Below, piece by piece: positions 18,251 through 26,800 of a DNA stretch of 48,213 nt. Source of the DNA: an uncultured Eubacteriales bacterium (lineage in GTDB: Bacteria; Bacillota; Clostridia; UBA1381; UBA9506). A model generated the notes under the pieces. That model saw only the letters and a list, made by a program, of their open reading frames with translations. It was not told the origin of the DNA and ran no database searches. The DNA lies in assembly GCA_900545185.1 (NCBI GenBank), contig UQYH01000001.1, positions 1 to 48,213 on the forward strand, given 5' to 3'. Position 1 is the first letter of the stretch. Each line of letters opens with the position of its first letter. The position numbers were made by a program, and so were the translations under genes.

Positions 18251-19819
18251 TTATTGATTTACATATCTGTCATAAGCTGTTTGATATACGCTGATGGCCT
18301 TGTCAATGCCCATATCCTTAATCTTGCCTGCAACCTCGTCCCATTTGCTCATCGGTTCAACACCCATAATCAGCTTGTGAACCCATTCGTTACGCAAAAT
18401 GTAAATATCGTCCATAACCTTGGTAATTTCGGCCTGTTCCTCCGGCGAAATGGTTAGATTCGGCAGAATGTGTGAGGTATCGGCCTCAACCCATGTTTTC
18501 ATGGCGTCGTTCTGCTCATCGAACGCACCGTTTAATTCCATAAAGGCATCGGCACGCATTAAAGCAGGCTGCCACTGTGTCAGTGCATAGCGGCTGATGG
18601 CTTCGATGGGCGATTTGCCCTCTGCATTATGCAAAATACTGTCGGTAAAGTGATAGCCGTCGTCTGTCTTGGTATAGCTTTCGCCCTCAATACCCCAGTT
18701 CATTAAAACAGAACCTTCGTCACCGTACATGTAATCAATCATTTGCAGACTTTTTTCTACGTTTTTGTTTTTGGCTGAAATGGCCATACCCTTGCCCGGC
18801 ACGCCGCGCATAATCTGATAGGTATAACCGCAATAGCTTTTACCGTCTGCACTTTTCGGCCACGGCACGCCAACCAAGGTATAATCGGGATTGCTGCCGC
18901 GTGCAGCTGCCATGTATTTGCTCATGGCACTGCCGCAATAGCCGACAAATGAACCACCCACATTGGTTGTCATTTTGTTATCCAGTGTGGCGCTGTCTGC
19001 CGCTGCGTATTCGGAATAAATTAAGCCTTCTTGATACCACTGATTCATAGTTGCTAAAAAATCGCGAAAATCAGGTTCAATAAAACCAAACCGTACTTTG
19101 CCGCTTCCGTCTACATAAAAGGTTTCGCCAACACCGTTAAAGGCAGCCGCAAAACGTGTAAAGGCGGCATTGCCGTCTGCCATAAACGGAATTTCATCCG
19201 CTTGGCCGTTTCCGTTGGGATCCTTGGTCTTAAACGCCGTTAACACATCGTGCCACTCATCCATCGTGGTGGGAACCTCAAGTCCCAGCTTATCCAGCCA
19301 GTCCTTACGGATTTGCGGACCAAAGGTTGCTGCCGTAATGATATCGTTTGTGAAGGTAGGAACAACGCATACAGAACCGTCATAGCCGCGCGCCAAGTAA
19401 TTAACATCGGGGTCTGCCTTCATTTTATCCAAAAGGTTCGGCATATTTTTTTCCAAATAGTCATCCAAAATCAAAATCGCGCCGTCCTTCGCCGCCTTAA
19501 CAGGGCCGCCCGTGTAAGCGTTCCAGTTAAAGGTTACAATGTCCTTAAAATCGCCCGATGCGGCCATAATGTTAAACTGCTCCGTCTCCTGCGAGGATGA
19601 AGGGTGCACAAACTGAATCTCCATGCCGAATTTTTCTTTAATTTTTTGAATACTTGCCACTTCATCATACGATTTAACAATCGGTGATGCATTGTTGGCA
19701 ATCCACCAGCTGACGCTGACCGTGTCGCCGTTTGCTTTTTTGTCACCGCAGCCGGAAAGCAGACCGGCTGCCATAAAGGCGGACAAAGCCGCCGCCGCAA
19801 CTCTGTAAGATTTTTTCAT
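18251..19819 (-). CDS. Carbohydrate ABC transporter solute-binding lipoprotein, LplA-like
   Basis: Binds oligosaccharides outside the membrane and delivers them to the LplB/LplC-type permeases encoded upstream in the same operon. The 522-aa precursor has a lipobox LLSGC with the lipidated Cys24, then a family 1-type binding-protein fold: VSVSWWIANNASP, MAASGDFKDIVTF, RKDWLDKLGLEVPTTMDEW and DPNGNGQADEIPF are characteristic of the LplA group. ATG at 19819 is favoured over ATG at 19825 because AAGGAG (19827-19832) is 7 nt away. Its leader carries a 9-bp inverted repeat and the upstream gap holds two REP-like hairpins; a GC-rich hairpin follows the stop. It is separated from its permease genes by five other genes, unlike the usual compact lplABC order. 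Confidence 0.94.
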   Translation of the reverse strand: MKKSYRVAAAALSAFMAAGLLSGCGDKKANGDTVSVSWWIANNASPIVKSYDEVASIQKIKEKFGMEIQFVHPSSSQETEQFNIMAASGDFKDIVTFNWNAYTGGPVKAAKDGAILILDDYLEKNMPNLLDKMKADPDVNYLARGYDGSVCVVPTFTNDIITAATFGPQIRKDWLDKLGLEVPTTMDEWHDVLTAFKTKDPNGNGQADEIPFMADGNAAFTRFAAAFNGVGETFYVDGSGKVRFGFIEPDFRDFLATMNQWYQEGLIYSEYAAADSATLDNKMTTNVGGSFVGYCGSAMSKYMAAARGSNPDYTLVGVPWPKSADGKSYCGYTYQIMRGVPGKGMAISAKNKNVEKSLQMIDYMYGDEGSVLMNWGIEGESYTKTDDGYHFTDSILHNAEGKSPIEAISRYALTQWQPALMRADAFMELNGAFDEQNDAMKTWVEADTSHILPNLTISPEEQAEITKVMDDIYILRNEWVHKLIMGVEPMSKWDEVAGKIKDMGIDKAISVYQTAYDRYVNQ

Positions 19820-19839
19820 ATTCATTCTCCTTAATGAAA

Positions 19840-19874
19840 ATTCCGATTAGCCAAACAACATTAAAAATCGGAAT
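19840..19874 (-). other. Inverted repeat in the leader of the solute-binding protein gene
   Basis: ATTCCGATT (19840-19848) and AATCGGAAT (19866-19874) are perfect 9-nt arms with a 17-nt loop, ending 7 nt upstream of the ribosome binding site. It may be an mRNA stem affecting translation or 5' stability, or a DNA operator. Confidence 0.4.
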
Positions 19875-19902
19875 CATCTTCGTATATTTCATTCCATATG
19901 TT

Positions 19903-19980
19903 GCGGGCGAACACATAGGTTCGCCCCTACGATGCTGCCAAACATAAATTTTGTAGGGAACGACATATGTGTCGTTCCGC
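19903..19980. repeat. Convergent pair of REP-like 28-nt hairpin elements
   Basis: Copy 1 (19903-19930, read on the minus strand) and copy 2 (19953-19980, + strand) both begin GTAGGG, end CCGC, and carry TATGTGT in the middle. Copy 1 folds as GGGCGAAC/GTTCGCCC and copy 2 as GGAACGACA/TGTCGTTCC. The stems differ but each is internally complementary, so pairing is conserved rather than sequence. The two are separated by 22 nt and oppositely oriented, as in paired bacterial REP elements. They lie between the 467-aa gene and the solute-binding protein gene. Confidence 0.6.
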
Positions 19981-20029
19981 TGTATCCTCGTTCTAGATGT
20001 GACAGTTGCCTGTTAAAATCCATTTCACT

Positions 20030-21433
20030 TTACTTCCATTCAATTCTCGAAAGCAGCGGTGTATGGTCATCCTCTCCGCTCCAAATAAATGCTTTTACAT
20101 TCAGATTCTCCGCTTGCGGCACCAAAAGCGGTGCGCCGCTAAATATTCCGCCGCCTACAGGGATTACTATCTTTTGCAGGCTGTAGTCAAGCAACATTGT
20201 ACCGTCATAAGCCGCTGTAATAATAACTGCTGTTTCCTCTTCCCGCGTATCATTTACAAACGGGATTGTTGCCGTAATGCTGTCATTTTCCGCAAGCTGC
20301 GCAGGCGTTACCACCGTGCCGTCCTCCTTTTGCAGCGCAGCGCCGCCCTCTGTTCTGTCAAACAGATAGCTGCCTGCTGCCACGGTATAACCCTTTACGC
20401 CGATGCCCGAATCCGACCGCGCATAAACCGTCGCGCCGACTGCCGGGGTAGTTGTCAGCATATCATCATTGACTGCTTTTTTACCGTTGTGAAAGCCCAA
20501 TCCGTTTTTACCGGCATTTAAATGAAGCGAAAGGCTGCCCAGCGTTTCGCCGGCCGGCGCATAAATGGTGTTGTTTTCAATCCTCACACTGTCAGAGGTT
20601 AGTTCTGCCCCATCAAAAATTGCCATTGGGTCAAAACAAAGTGTACCCTCCGCTATCTGTACCGGTCCGTCGGTTGTGTAAATTTTAAAATTATCGAGCC
20701 AAAAGCTACCCGTTGCATCGGCATTCGGAGAAAATTGCAAGCGCAAATCCTTCATATCCGAAATAGGAACCAAGGGATTGATGTTCGACCAAATATGTGA
20801 GCATCCCTCGCCGGCCGACATGGTCGTCAGCATTTCGCCGTTTAGCCATGCATATAGCTTTGGGTAACCGCTGCGGCTTATATCAACACTATCCACACAA
20901 ACAACAAGGTGATACCACTTACCAAGTTCCAGCATTGCATTTTGCACCAGGCTGCCATTTTGAAAGCCTGAATTTTTCATACCGCCCAAATACAATTCGC
21001 CGCTGCTCGTAATTGCGAAAGGATAGTTTGCACTGGACATGGTAAAGGATAAAAATGCCTCATCGCACATAAAGGACATTTCATACCACAGGGGCGTTGA
21101 TTCGGGAATTGTAATCTGAACCCCCTCCTGACCGATACGGTAAAGGCCGCCTGTGTTTGTATTTTTAGGTAGAGTTACCTTCAATGCCTTATTACCGCGA
21201 ATGTAATCCTTTGCCAACATTTGTTTTTCTCCGTTATTTAAGGTGTTGGCATTTTGCTTAATGGCATAATTATCATTTCCCTTATTTGTCCAAAGGGTGT
21301 TGTTGTCACCTTTTTGATCAAAATCGTAATCATAATAGCTTGTCACCGTCATGGCGCTTGATGCCTTTTCACACATAACGGGAAGTAAAAATGATACCGC
21401 TAAAATGAGAGCTGCCATTTTTCTTTTTTTCAT
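20030..21433 (-). CDS. Secreted LamG-like protein, single-module paralogue (467 aa)
   Basis: Exported protein of unknown function. ATG at 21433 with AGGAG 9 nt upstream gives a clear signal peptide (MKKRKMAALILAVSFLLPVM); further upstream codons would run through a perfect palindrome. Residues about 25-240 resemble a LamG/concanavalin-like sandwich (LWYEMSFMCDEAFLSF, LGKWYHLVVCVDSVD, KLYAWLNGEML, SFWLDNFKIYTTDG). A small module beginning NTIYAPAGETLGSL follows, and then the C-terminal module with AAYDGTMLLDYSLQ and ENLNVKAFIWSGEDDHTP. It is a shortened version of the neighbouring 749-aa protein, which has two copies of the first two modules. No catalytic residues or wall anchor are apparent. 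A surface glycan-binding role is inferred from fold type and neighbours. Confidence 0.75.
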   Translation of the reverse strand: MKKRKMAALILAVSFLLPVMCEKASSAMTVTSYYDYDFDQKGDNNTLWTNKGNDNYAIKQNANTLNNGEKQMLAKDYIRGNKALKVTLPKNTNTGGLYRIGQEGVQITIPESTPLWYEMSFMCDEAFLSFTMSSANYPFAITSSGELYLGGMKNSGFQNGSLVQNAMLELGKWYHLVVCVDSVDISRSGYPKLYAWLNGEMLTTMSAGEGCSHIWSNINPLVPISDMKDLRLQFSPNADATGSFWLDNFKIYTTDGPVQIAEGTLCFDPMAIFDGAELTSDSVRIENNTIYAPAGETLGSLSLHLNAGKNGLGFHNGKKAVNDDMLTTTPAVGATVYARSDSGIGVKGYTVAAGSYLFDRTEGGAALQKEDGTVVTPAQLAENDSITATIPFVNDTREEETAVIITAAYDGTMLLDYSLQKIVIPVGGGIFSGAPLLVPQAENLNVKAFIWSGEDDHTPLLSRIEWK

Positions 21434-21462
21434 AATTTCACTCTCCTGTATGAGTTCTGCCC

Positions 21463-21494
21463 GCCTGTCAGCTGCGCCGGCGCAGCTGACAGGC
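21463..21494. repeat. Perfect 32-nt palindrome between two LamG-protein genes
   Basis: The arm GCCTGTCAGCTGCGCC (21463-21478) is followed at once by its exact reverse complement, giving a 14-bp stem with a 4-nt loop in RNA. It lies in the 82-nt gap between the 749-aa gene and the 467-aa gene and lacks a T-run on either side. A strong mRNA stem-loop, attenuating or protecting, is more likely than a true terminator. Confidence 0.7.
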
Positions 21495-21515
21495 ATCCGC
21501 TACCGTTACCTTAGT

Positions 21516-23765
21516 TTAATAAATTGCGCTCATAGCCGGACGCAAGCCGGAAACACTGTCCCACATAAAGGCGCGGATGGTTAAATTTTCGGCACTTGCA
21601 ACAGTTAAAAGGTCAGTCGTCACTTTGCCGCCGGCCGTAACAGGCGTTAACACGCAGTCTGTCAGCTTGCCGTCGTTATAGGCTGCCAGCACCAAAACGC
21701 CGCTTTTGGGATTGTCCGTGAAGTTTGCCAAAACGCCCGAAAGACGCAGCTTGGTGCCTGTCTTAATGGCCGAAGCGAGCAGCTTAGTTCCGTTTTCACG
21801 CTCTAACTGAACCGTGCCCGGTGCAAACAGATATTCTCCGTCAAGCGCCGCCAGCGTATACTTTTTCGCATATGCCTTATCGGCAGTCAGTGCGTACAGT
21901 GCATTGCCGCTTTCGATAACCTCGCCGCCGACAAAGCTGTTTTTAACATCTGCCGGCGTTGTACCGGCAGGAGCGTAAACCGTGCCGTCCACCGTCATAT
22001 AGGCGCTGCCCGGCTCTGCCGCATCGGCATAGATACCTGCGGCATTGTAATCATAATCGGCAACGGAGGCGATGGTGGAATAAATTTTGTAGTTATCCAA
22101 ATATAATGTGCTCTTTGCCGAGCTTTGCGACCATATATACATCTCATTGGTCGAAAGTCTTGCATTTTGCAAATGCAAACTTGAAAGACCGGTATACGAT
22201 TCGGCCAGCGTTGTACTGTCATGCATCAGATCACCGTTAATCCAGGTGTAAAGCTTAGAAGCGCCGTTGACCTGATCGATGTTATCAATGGCAACCACCA
22301 AATGATACCATTCGCCCAAGTTAAACGTAAAGTCCTGTGCCGGATTTTTGGGGTCTGCCACCTTGTTGGCTGGTAATGCGCCTACGCCTGCAACACCGCC
22401 CGTTGAAATGCTGCCGTCGGCAAACACGTGAAACGCACACGCTTGCGAACTGATACGGAACTCCGGGAAGGAATCCTCCGCCATAAAGGAAAGCTCATAC
22501 CACATGGCTTTATCCTTTAAATTCACAGCAGGAGAAATATTTCTGCTGCCCTGCACATAAGCCTTGCCTGCTGACGCATAATCAAGCTTTAAGGCCCTAT
22601 TGCCGCGAATGGAAGCGGCCGCAACACCGAACGTTGCGGTGGGGGTTGACCCGGCATAGCCCAGGGTTAATTTTCCGGCCGTGTTTGTCGTGGTGCCGTC
22701 ATCAAAATTAATGTCAAAATACGCGGTTTTGGCTTTGTTGGAAACCAAATGATAGGTACGGCCGATTAAGCTGTTCTCTGCCGTTACATACAGGGTAACA
22801 CCAACCGCAGGATGGCTCATATCGGTGATTTCCTCTTCACCGTCTAAATATGTTAAGGTTCCTCCATAGGTCAAATCACTATCCAGCACATCGCCCAGCG
22901 TTGCCGATTCCGGCACGTAAACGGTGCTGCCGTCCATCGGATAGGCAGTAGAGCCAAGATAAGCCGACCCGAAAATTTCTTCGGGGTCATAGTAATTTAA
23001 AATGCCGTCCTCGTTTTTAACGGCCTGATTGGTGGTATAGAACTTTACATTATCAACATATACCGTACCGCTGTTTGATGTATCTGCCAAGTTAGCCAGA
23101 ATGATAAACTCTACCGTTTGTTCGCCTATACCGTGAGTAATTGAACGTGAATCCTGCAAGGCCGTGTAACCTTTACCGTTATCCACAAGCACACCATTCA
23201 CCCACAAGTACATTTTAGGTGCAGAACCGTTAGTGTCATTCTCTCTGTCCAGATGATCAATGGCAAGAGTAATATGGTGCCAGTAATTCAGCCCAAATTC
23301 CAAAGTGTTGATCTGTGTTGTAGGATACAAAGTGGCCAAATGTCCTAATTTTACCGCGCCGTTCGGTTCTAAAGAAAGACCCGATAACCCGTTTTTCAAT
23401 CGAATTCCCACGGGGGCGTTCTGCTGCATAAACGAAAATTCATACCAAATAACATCATTCTCTGTCAAAGAAACGGCAGAACTCGTTACCGCACGGCCAT
23501 TAAATGTACCCTCTGCTGAGTGGTTATTCACCATACGCAACGAAGTGTTGTTGCGAAGAGGTTCTGTTTCAAAAGCCATACCACTCCATTTTACGTGATT
23601 CCAATTGATAGCAGGACCGCCTTCGGCAGCGTTTGTTAAATCGCCGCTGTCAAAGTTTAAATCCACATAATTTTGCTTTGTCAGTGTGCTTGCAAACGCC
23701 GTTGCAGGAACCATAACCGCCAGTAATGCCAATGCCAAGGAAAGTGCCAGAATTTTCTTTTTCAT
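21516..23765 (-). CDS. Secreted protein with tandem LamG-like modules (749 aa)
   Basis: Exported protein, signal peptide MKKKILALSLALALLAVMVP then ATAFAS; ATG preceded by AAAGGAG at 9 nt. It contains a duplication. LamG-like module 1 spans about 30-250 (IWYEFSFMQ, LNYWHHITLAIDHLD, YLWVNGVL, VYVDNVKFYTT), followed by a small module (STVYVPESATLGDVL to TLYVTAENSLIGRTYHL). LamG-like module 2 spans about 350-575 (MWYELSFMAED, LGEWYHLVVAIDNID, YTWINGDLM, LYLDNYKIYST), followed by the same small module (GTVYAPAGTTPADVK). The C-terminal module has LVLAAYNDGKLTDCVL and ENLTIRAFMWDSVSGLRP. The nearest relative in the window is the adjacent 467-aa protein. No active-site signature is visible. A non-catalytic glycan-binding role at the cell surface is the best guess. 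Confidence 0.77.
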   Translation of the reverse strand: MKKKILALSLALALLAVMVPATAFASTLTKQNYVDLNFDSGDLTNAAEGGPAINWNHVKWSGMAFETEPLRNNTSLRMVNNHSAEGTFNGRAVTSSAVSLTENDVIWYEFSFMQQNAPVGIRLKNGLSGLSLEPNGAVKLGHLATLYPTTQINTLEFGLNYWHHITLAIDHLDRENDTNGSAPKMYLWVNGVLVDNGKGYTALQDSRSITHGIGEQTVEFIILANLADTSNSGTVYVDNVKFYTTNQAVKNEDGILNYYDPEEIFGSAYLGSTAYPMDGSTVYVPESATLGDVLDSDLTYGGTLTYLDGEEEITDMSHPAVGVTLYVTAENSLIGRTYHLVSNKAKTAYFDINFDDGTTTNTAGKLTLGYAGSTPTATFGVAAASIRGNRALKLDYASAGKAYVQGSRNISPAVNLKDKAMWYELSFMAEDSFPEFRISSQACAFHVFADGSISTGGVAGVGALPANKVADPKNPAQDFTFNLGEWYHLVVAIDNIDQVNGASKLYTWINGDLMHDSTTLAESYTGLSSLHLQNARLSTNEMYIWSQSSAKSTLYLDNYKIYSTIASVADYDYNAAGIYADAAEPGSAYMTVDGTVYAPAGTTPADVKNSFVGGEVIESGNALYALTADKAYAKKYTLAALDGEYLFAPGTVQLERENGTKLLASAIKTGTKLRLSGVLANFTDNPKSGVLVLAAYNDGKLTDCVLTPVTAGGKVTTDLLTVASAENLTIRAFMWDSVSGLRPAMSAIY

Positions 23766-23821
23766 CGAAATACACTCCTTTTTTATTTTGTATAAACTTT
23801 GTATATCATCGGCACGGCCGC

Positions 23822-23887
23822 GCCGCGCATTGCTGCGCGGCCTGCGCCATAAAAGAGAGGTTTACTGTGCAGAGAACCCTTCTCTGC
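23822..23887 (-). other. Two stem-loops downstream of the 1484-aa lyase gene
   Basis: GCCGCGCA/TGCGCGGC (23822-23841, loop TTGC) and GCAGAGA/TCTCTGC (23869-23887, loop ACCCT) are perfect stems within the 131-nt gap before the 749-aa gene. Neither has a terminator T-run directly after it on the minus strand. They probably act on mRNA stability or partial attenuation. Confidence 0.5.
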
Positions 23888-23896
23888 CGCATGGTT

Positions 23897-26800
23897 TTAG
23901 TTTTGCACCGCGTCATAAATCCGCGCTTCGCAAATGCTGTTATACGGTACAATGGTCGAGCCGTGGCAGGTCAGCTTAATGTACCGTGCTTTCGTGCGGT
24001 TAAACTGAACATGCTCCCACTCGTTTTTAACGCCGCACGAAAGTAAATCATCACGCACCAAGGTAAAGTTTTCGTTGTCGCTTGAAGCATAAATTTCATA
24101 TTTAAGCCGCCGTCCGTCACCGCCATAGAGATAAAAGGCCAATGTGTTAAATTCTTTTTCCTCGCCCAAATCCAGCGTAATCCACTGGTCATTGGCCGAG
24201 CTCCAGCGTGTGCTTACATCATCGTCAAGCACGTTTGCGGGTATGTTACCGTCATTGTCGCTGGCCTCTGCTCCCGCAATGGGAATTTGTACGGCCGACT
24301 CCGGCAGACCTGCAACACCCTTATCGTCCAGCGTAATGGTATATACCTTGTAATTGCCCGGCACCGTACTGCTTTCAATACGAACAATCATCGTATCGTT
24401 TTGGTCGTCTATCGGTATCATTTCAACCTTGCCTTTGGTATCAACCTTAACCTCCGGCGTACCGTAATAGCCGGGCCAATACATGTTATAGTCATATACA
24501 TCCGGCGAGAAGCCCTCTACCAAATGTCCGTTTAAGTAAATCGCGTCTGCCTTGTCGTAGCCCTCGGTTGCCGAGCCGTCCGGAATTGTCCATTCGCTGA
24601 AGGGTACCAACTCGGTTTTTTGATAAACCTGACCGTACGGCACCGCCACGGCGCGGAAATATACCGGTTCGCCTTCACTAAAGAAGTTAATCGAAATTTT
24701 GCGGAACTGCTTATGCCGCGCCAGCTGCATTGAGCCGGGCACCTTGGGTGAACCGGGCAGCGATTCCAGCTGATCCTGCTTGCTGATGAGAAAATCGACG
24801 TTTGAGTCGAAGTATACGGCGCATTTTTTGCCGTCCTTGGTCAGCCATGCCATTTTGCCTGCTTCGTCAATTTCAATATTGGCCGTGGTATGCCAGAACC
24901 AGTAAAATTCGTTATTGCCCTCAAACGGCTTGATCTCATCCTGCACGGTAAAGACCTTTCGATCCTGCGAAAGCATATAGGCACGGTTAGCCGATTCTAC
25001 CTGGCCGTAATAGCCCGGTGTCAAATCTGCTGTAAAAATGGCGCCCTTGGGCTTGCTTTCTGTTTTTTTCACAACCGTATAGGCCGCATATGTCTGCCCC
25101 GGCCCCTCATCGGGGTTCACAACCCACAGGTTGTGTCCCTCAGCACGCATAGGATACGGGCTGCCGTTAATTTCGTAATTTTCACGCCCCAAATCATCTG
25201 CCCACATAATACCGTTTGCTTCAAAATAAAAGTTTCCCATATCGTACTGATGATGTGCACAATTGTTATATCCGCCGTGTGCTGCCATAAAAGTTTGCGA
25301 AGAATCACCCCATCCGTCACGCGCGGTAGCAATTTCCAACACTCGATACGTGTAATCCAGCTTATCCGTGTAGTCCACCATCGGCGGATTGGGCATGTAG
25401 TATTTTAAAAGCATAATACCGCTGATGTTTTTTTGCGGCTGGTTCATCTCTATCAGTTCAACATTGCGCCGCTGCACTTCATAATCCTTGTTCATTTTAG
25501 AAAACCACAAGGAAAGTGCGGTTGAGGGCGGTGTTTCACTCGTGTCATCATGAATTGCCAAACCGTTTTTGTTGCCCGTGCAGTTTACCAGAAAGTCACC
25601 GACCTTGGTAATGCCGGGATAATCCATCAGGCCGAAGGTATCACCGAAATAGTTGTTAAAACCGTCTAACAGAGGAATGAAATAACTTAAAATATAGTTG
25701 GTGTAGCCCATTGTTTCCTGTCCGGCGCCATCCGGCGAGAAGTAATGCATAAAATATCCCAGTGACACCTGGCCTTTTTCCAAGCAATCCAAAAACAGTG
25801 CGTCATCATAGCCTTGACCCAAAAAGGCCATAGAAGCCAACATAGGCCCTGCATTACAAATCACATTCCAGTTATAGTCCATAATCGACCAGTTGTTCCA
25901 CTTGGTACCGTACATATACTCGCGGTGATATTTAATGCCCTTATTGATGACATTATTGACAATGTCATCCTTCTCCTCCTGCGTCAGCACGTCATACAAA
26001 AGGTCGTAGGTGTTAGCCAAATACAGGCAAATCCATGAGGTGGAAAGCATATGCGCGTCGCCGTTCCAGTTTTCCATGTTCACAAGATATTTGGCAAATT
26101 CGCGCACCTTATCAAGATAAGCCGTATTGCCGGTGGCAACATAAGCGTAATACATTTCTTCGGGCAGACTGATGGACGGAATCCCGTTAATCTGAACACC
26201 TGGCACATCCGGAATATTCAGCGTTTTGTTTAAGTAACCCTCGGCATCACGCAGGGTAATATCAGAATAATCCTTTGCTTTTGGGTCGGTCTTTGTTGCC
26301 TCCAAAAGCTTCGGCGCATCCTCTTTCATGGTTAAAAGGCGCGGATACGGTTTGTTCTTAATGCTTTTATCAAATATGGATTGAATGGTATCGGCATTGT
26401 ACCGATCCAAAATCAGGTAAGCCATCATATGGCTGTAATCGGCCACGGAATACACAAGCGCCTCGCCGCCGGCATTGGTTTTAAAGGTGTAGGGTCGTTC
26501 ATCCGGCGCAATAACAGCAAATCCCTTCATAGACTCACCGTAAAAACGGTGCATGCCGTAACGGACAAACTCGCGCATGGGGATATAGAGCACCCCGTCA
26601 ATCACAGAAACCGTCGATTCGGAGGGGTACTCTTTCCCGTCCACGGTGATATATTCATCCCCGGCCTTGGCCTTTACCTTGCCGATGGTTGCCGTTTTGG
26701 TCTTTTCGTCATAGCTGAGCGTCTCGTTTGCAAAAGCCGCCAGCGTCGGCGCAGGGCCTAACATGTGCAGGCCGTCCCAGTAAAATGCATAGTCCGAATT

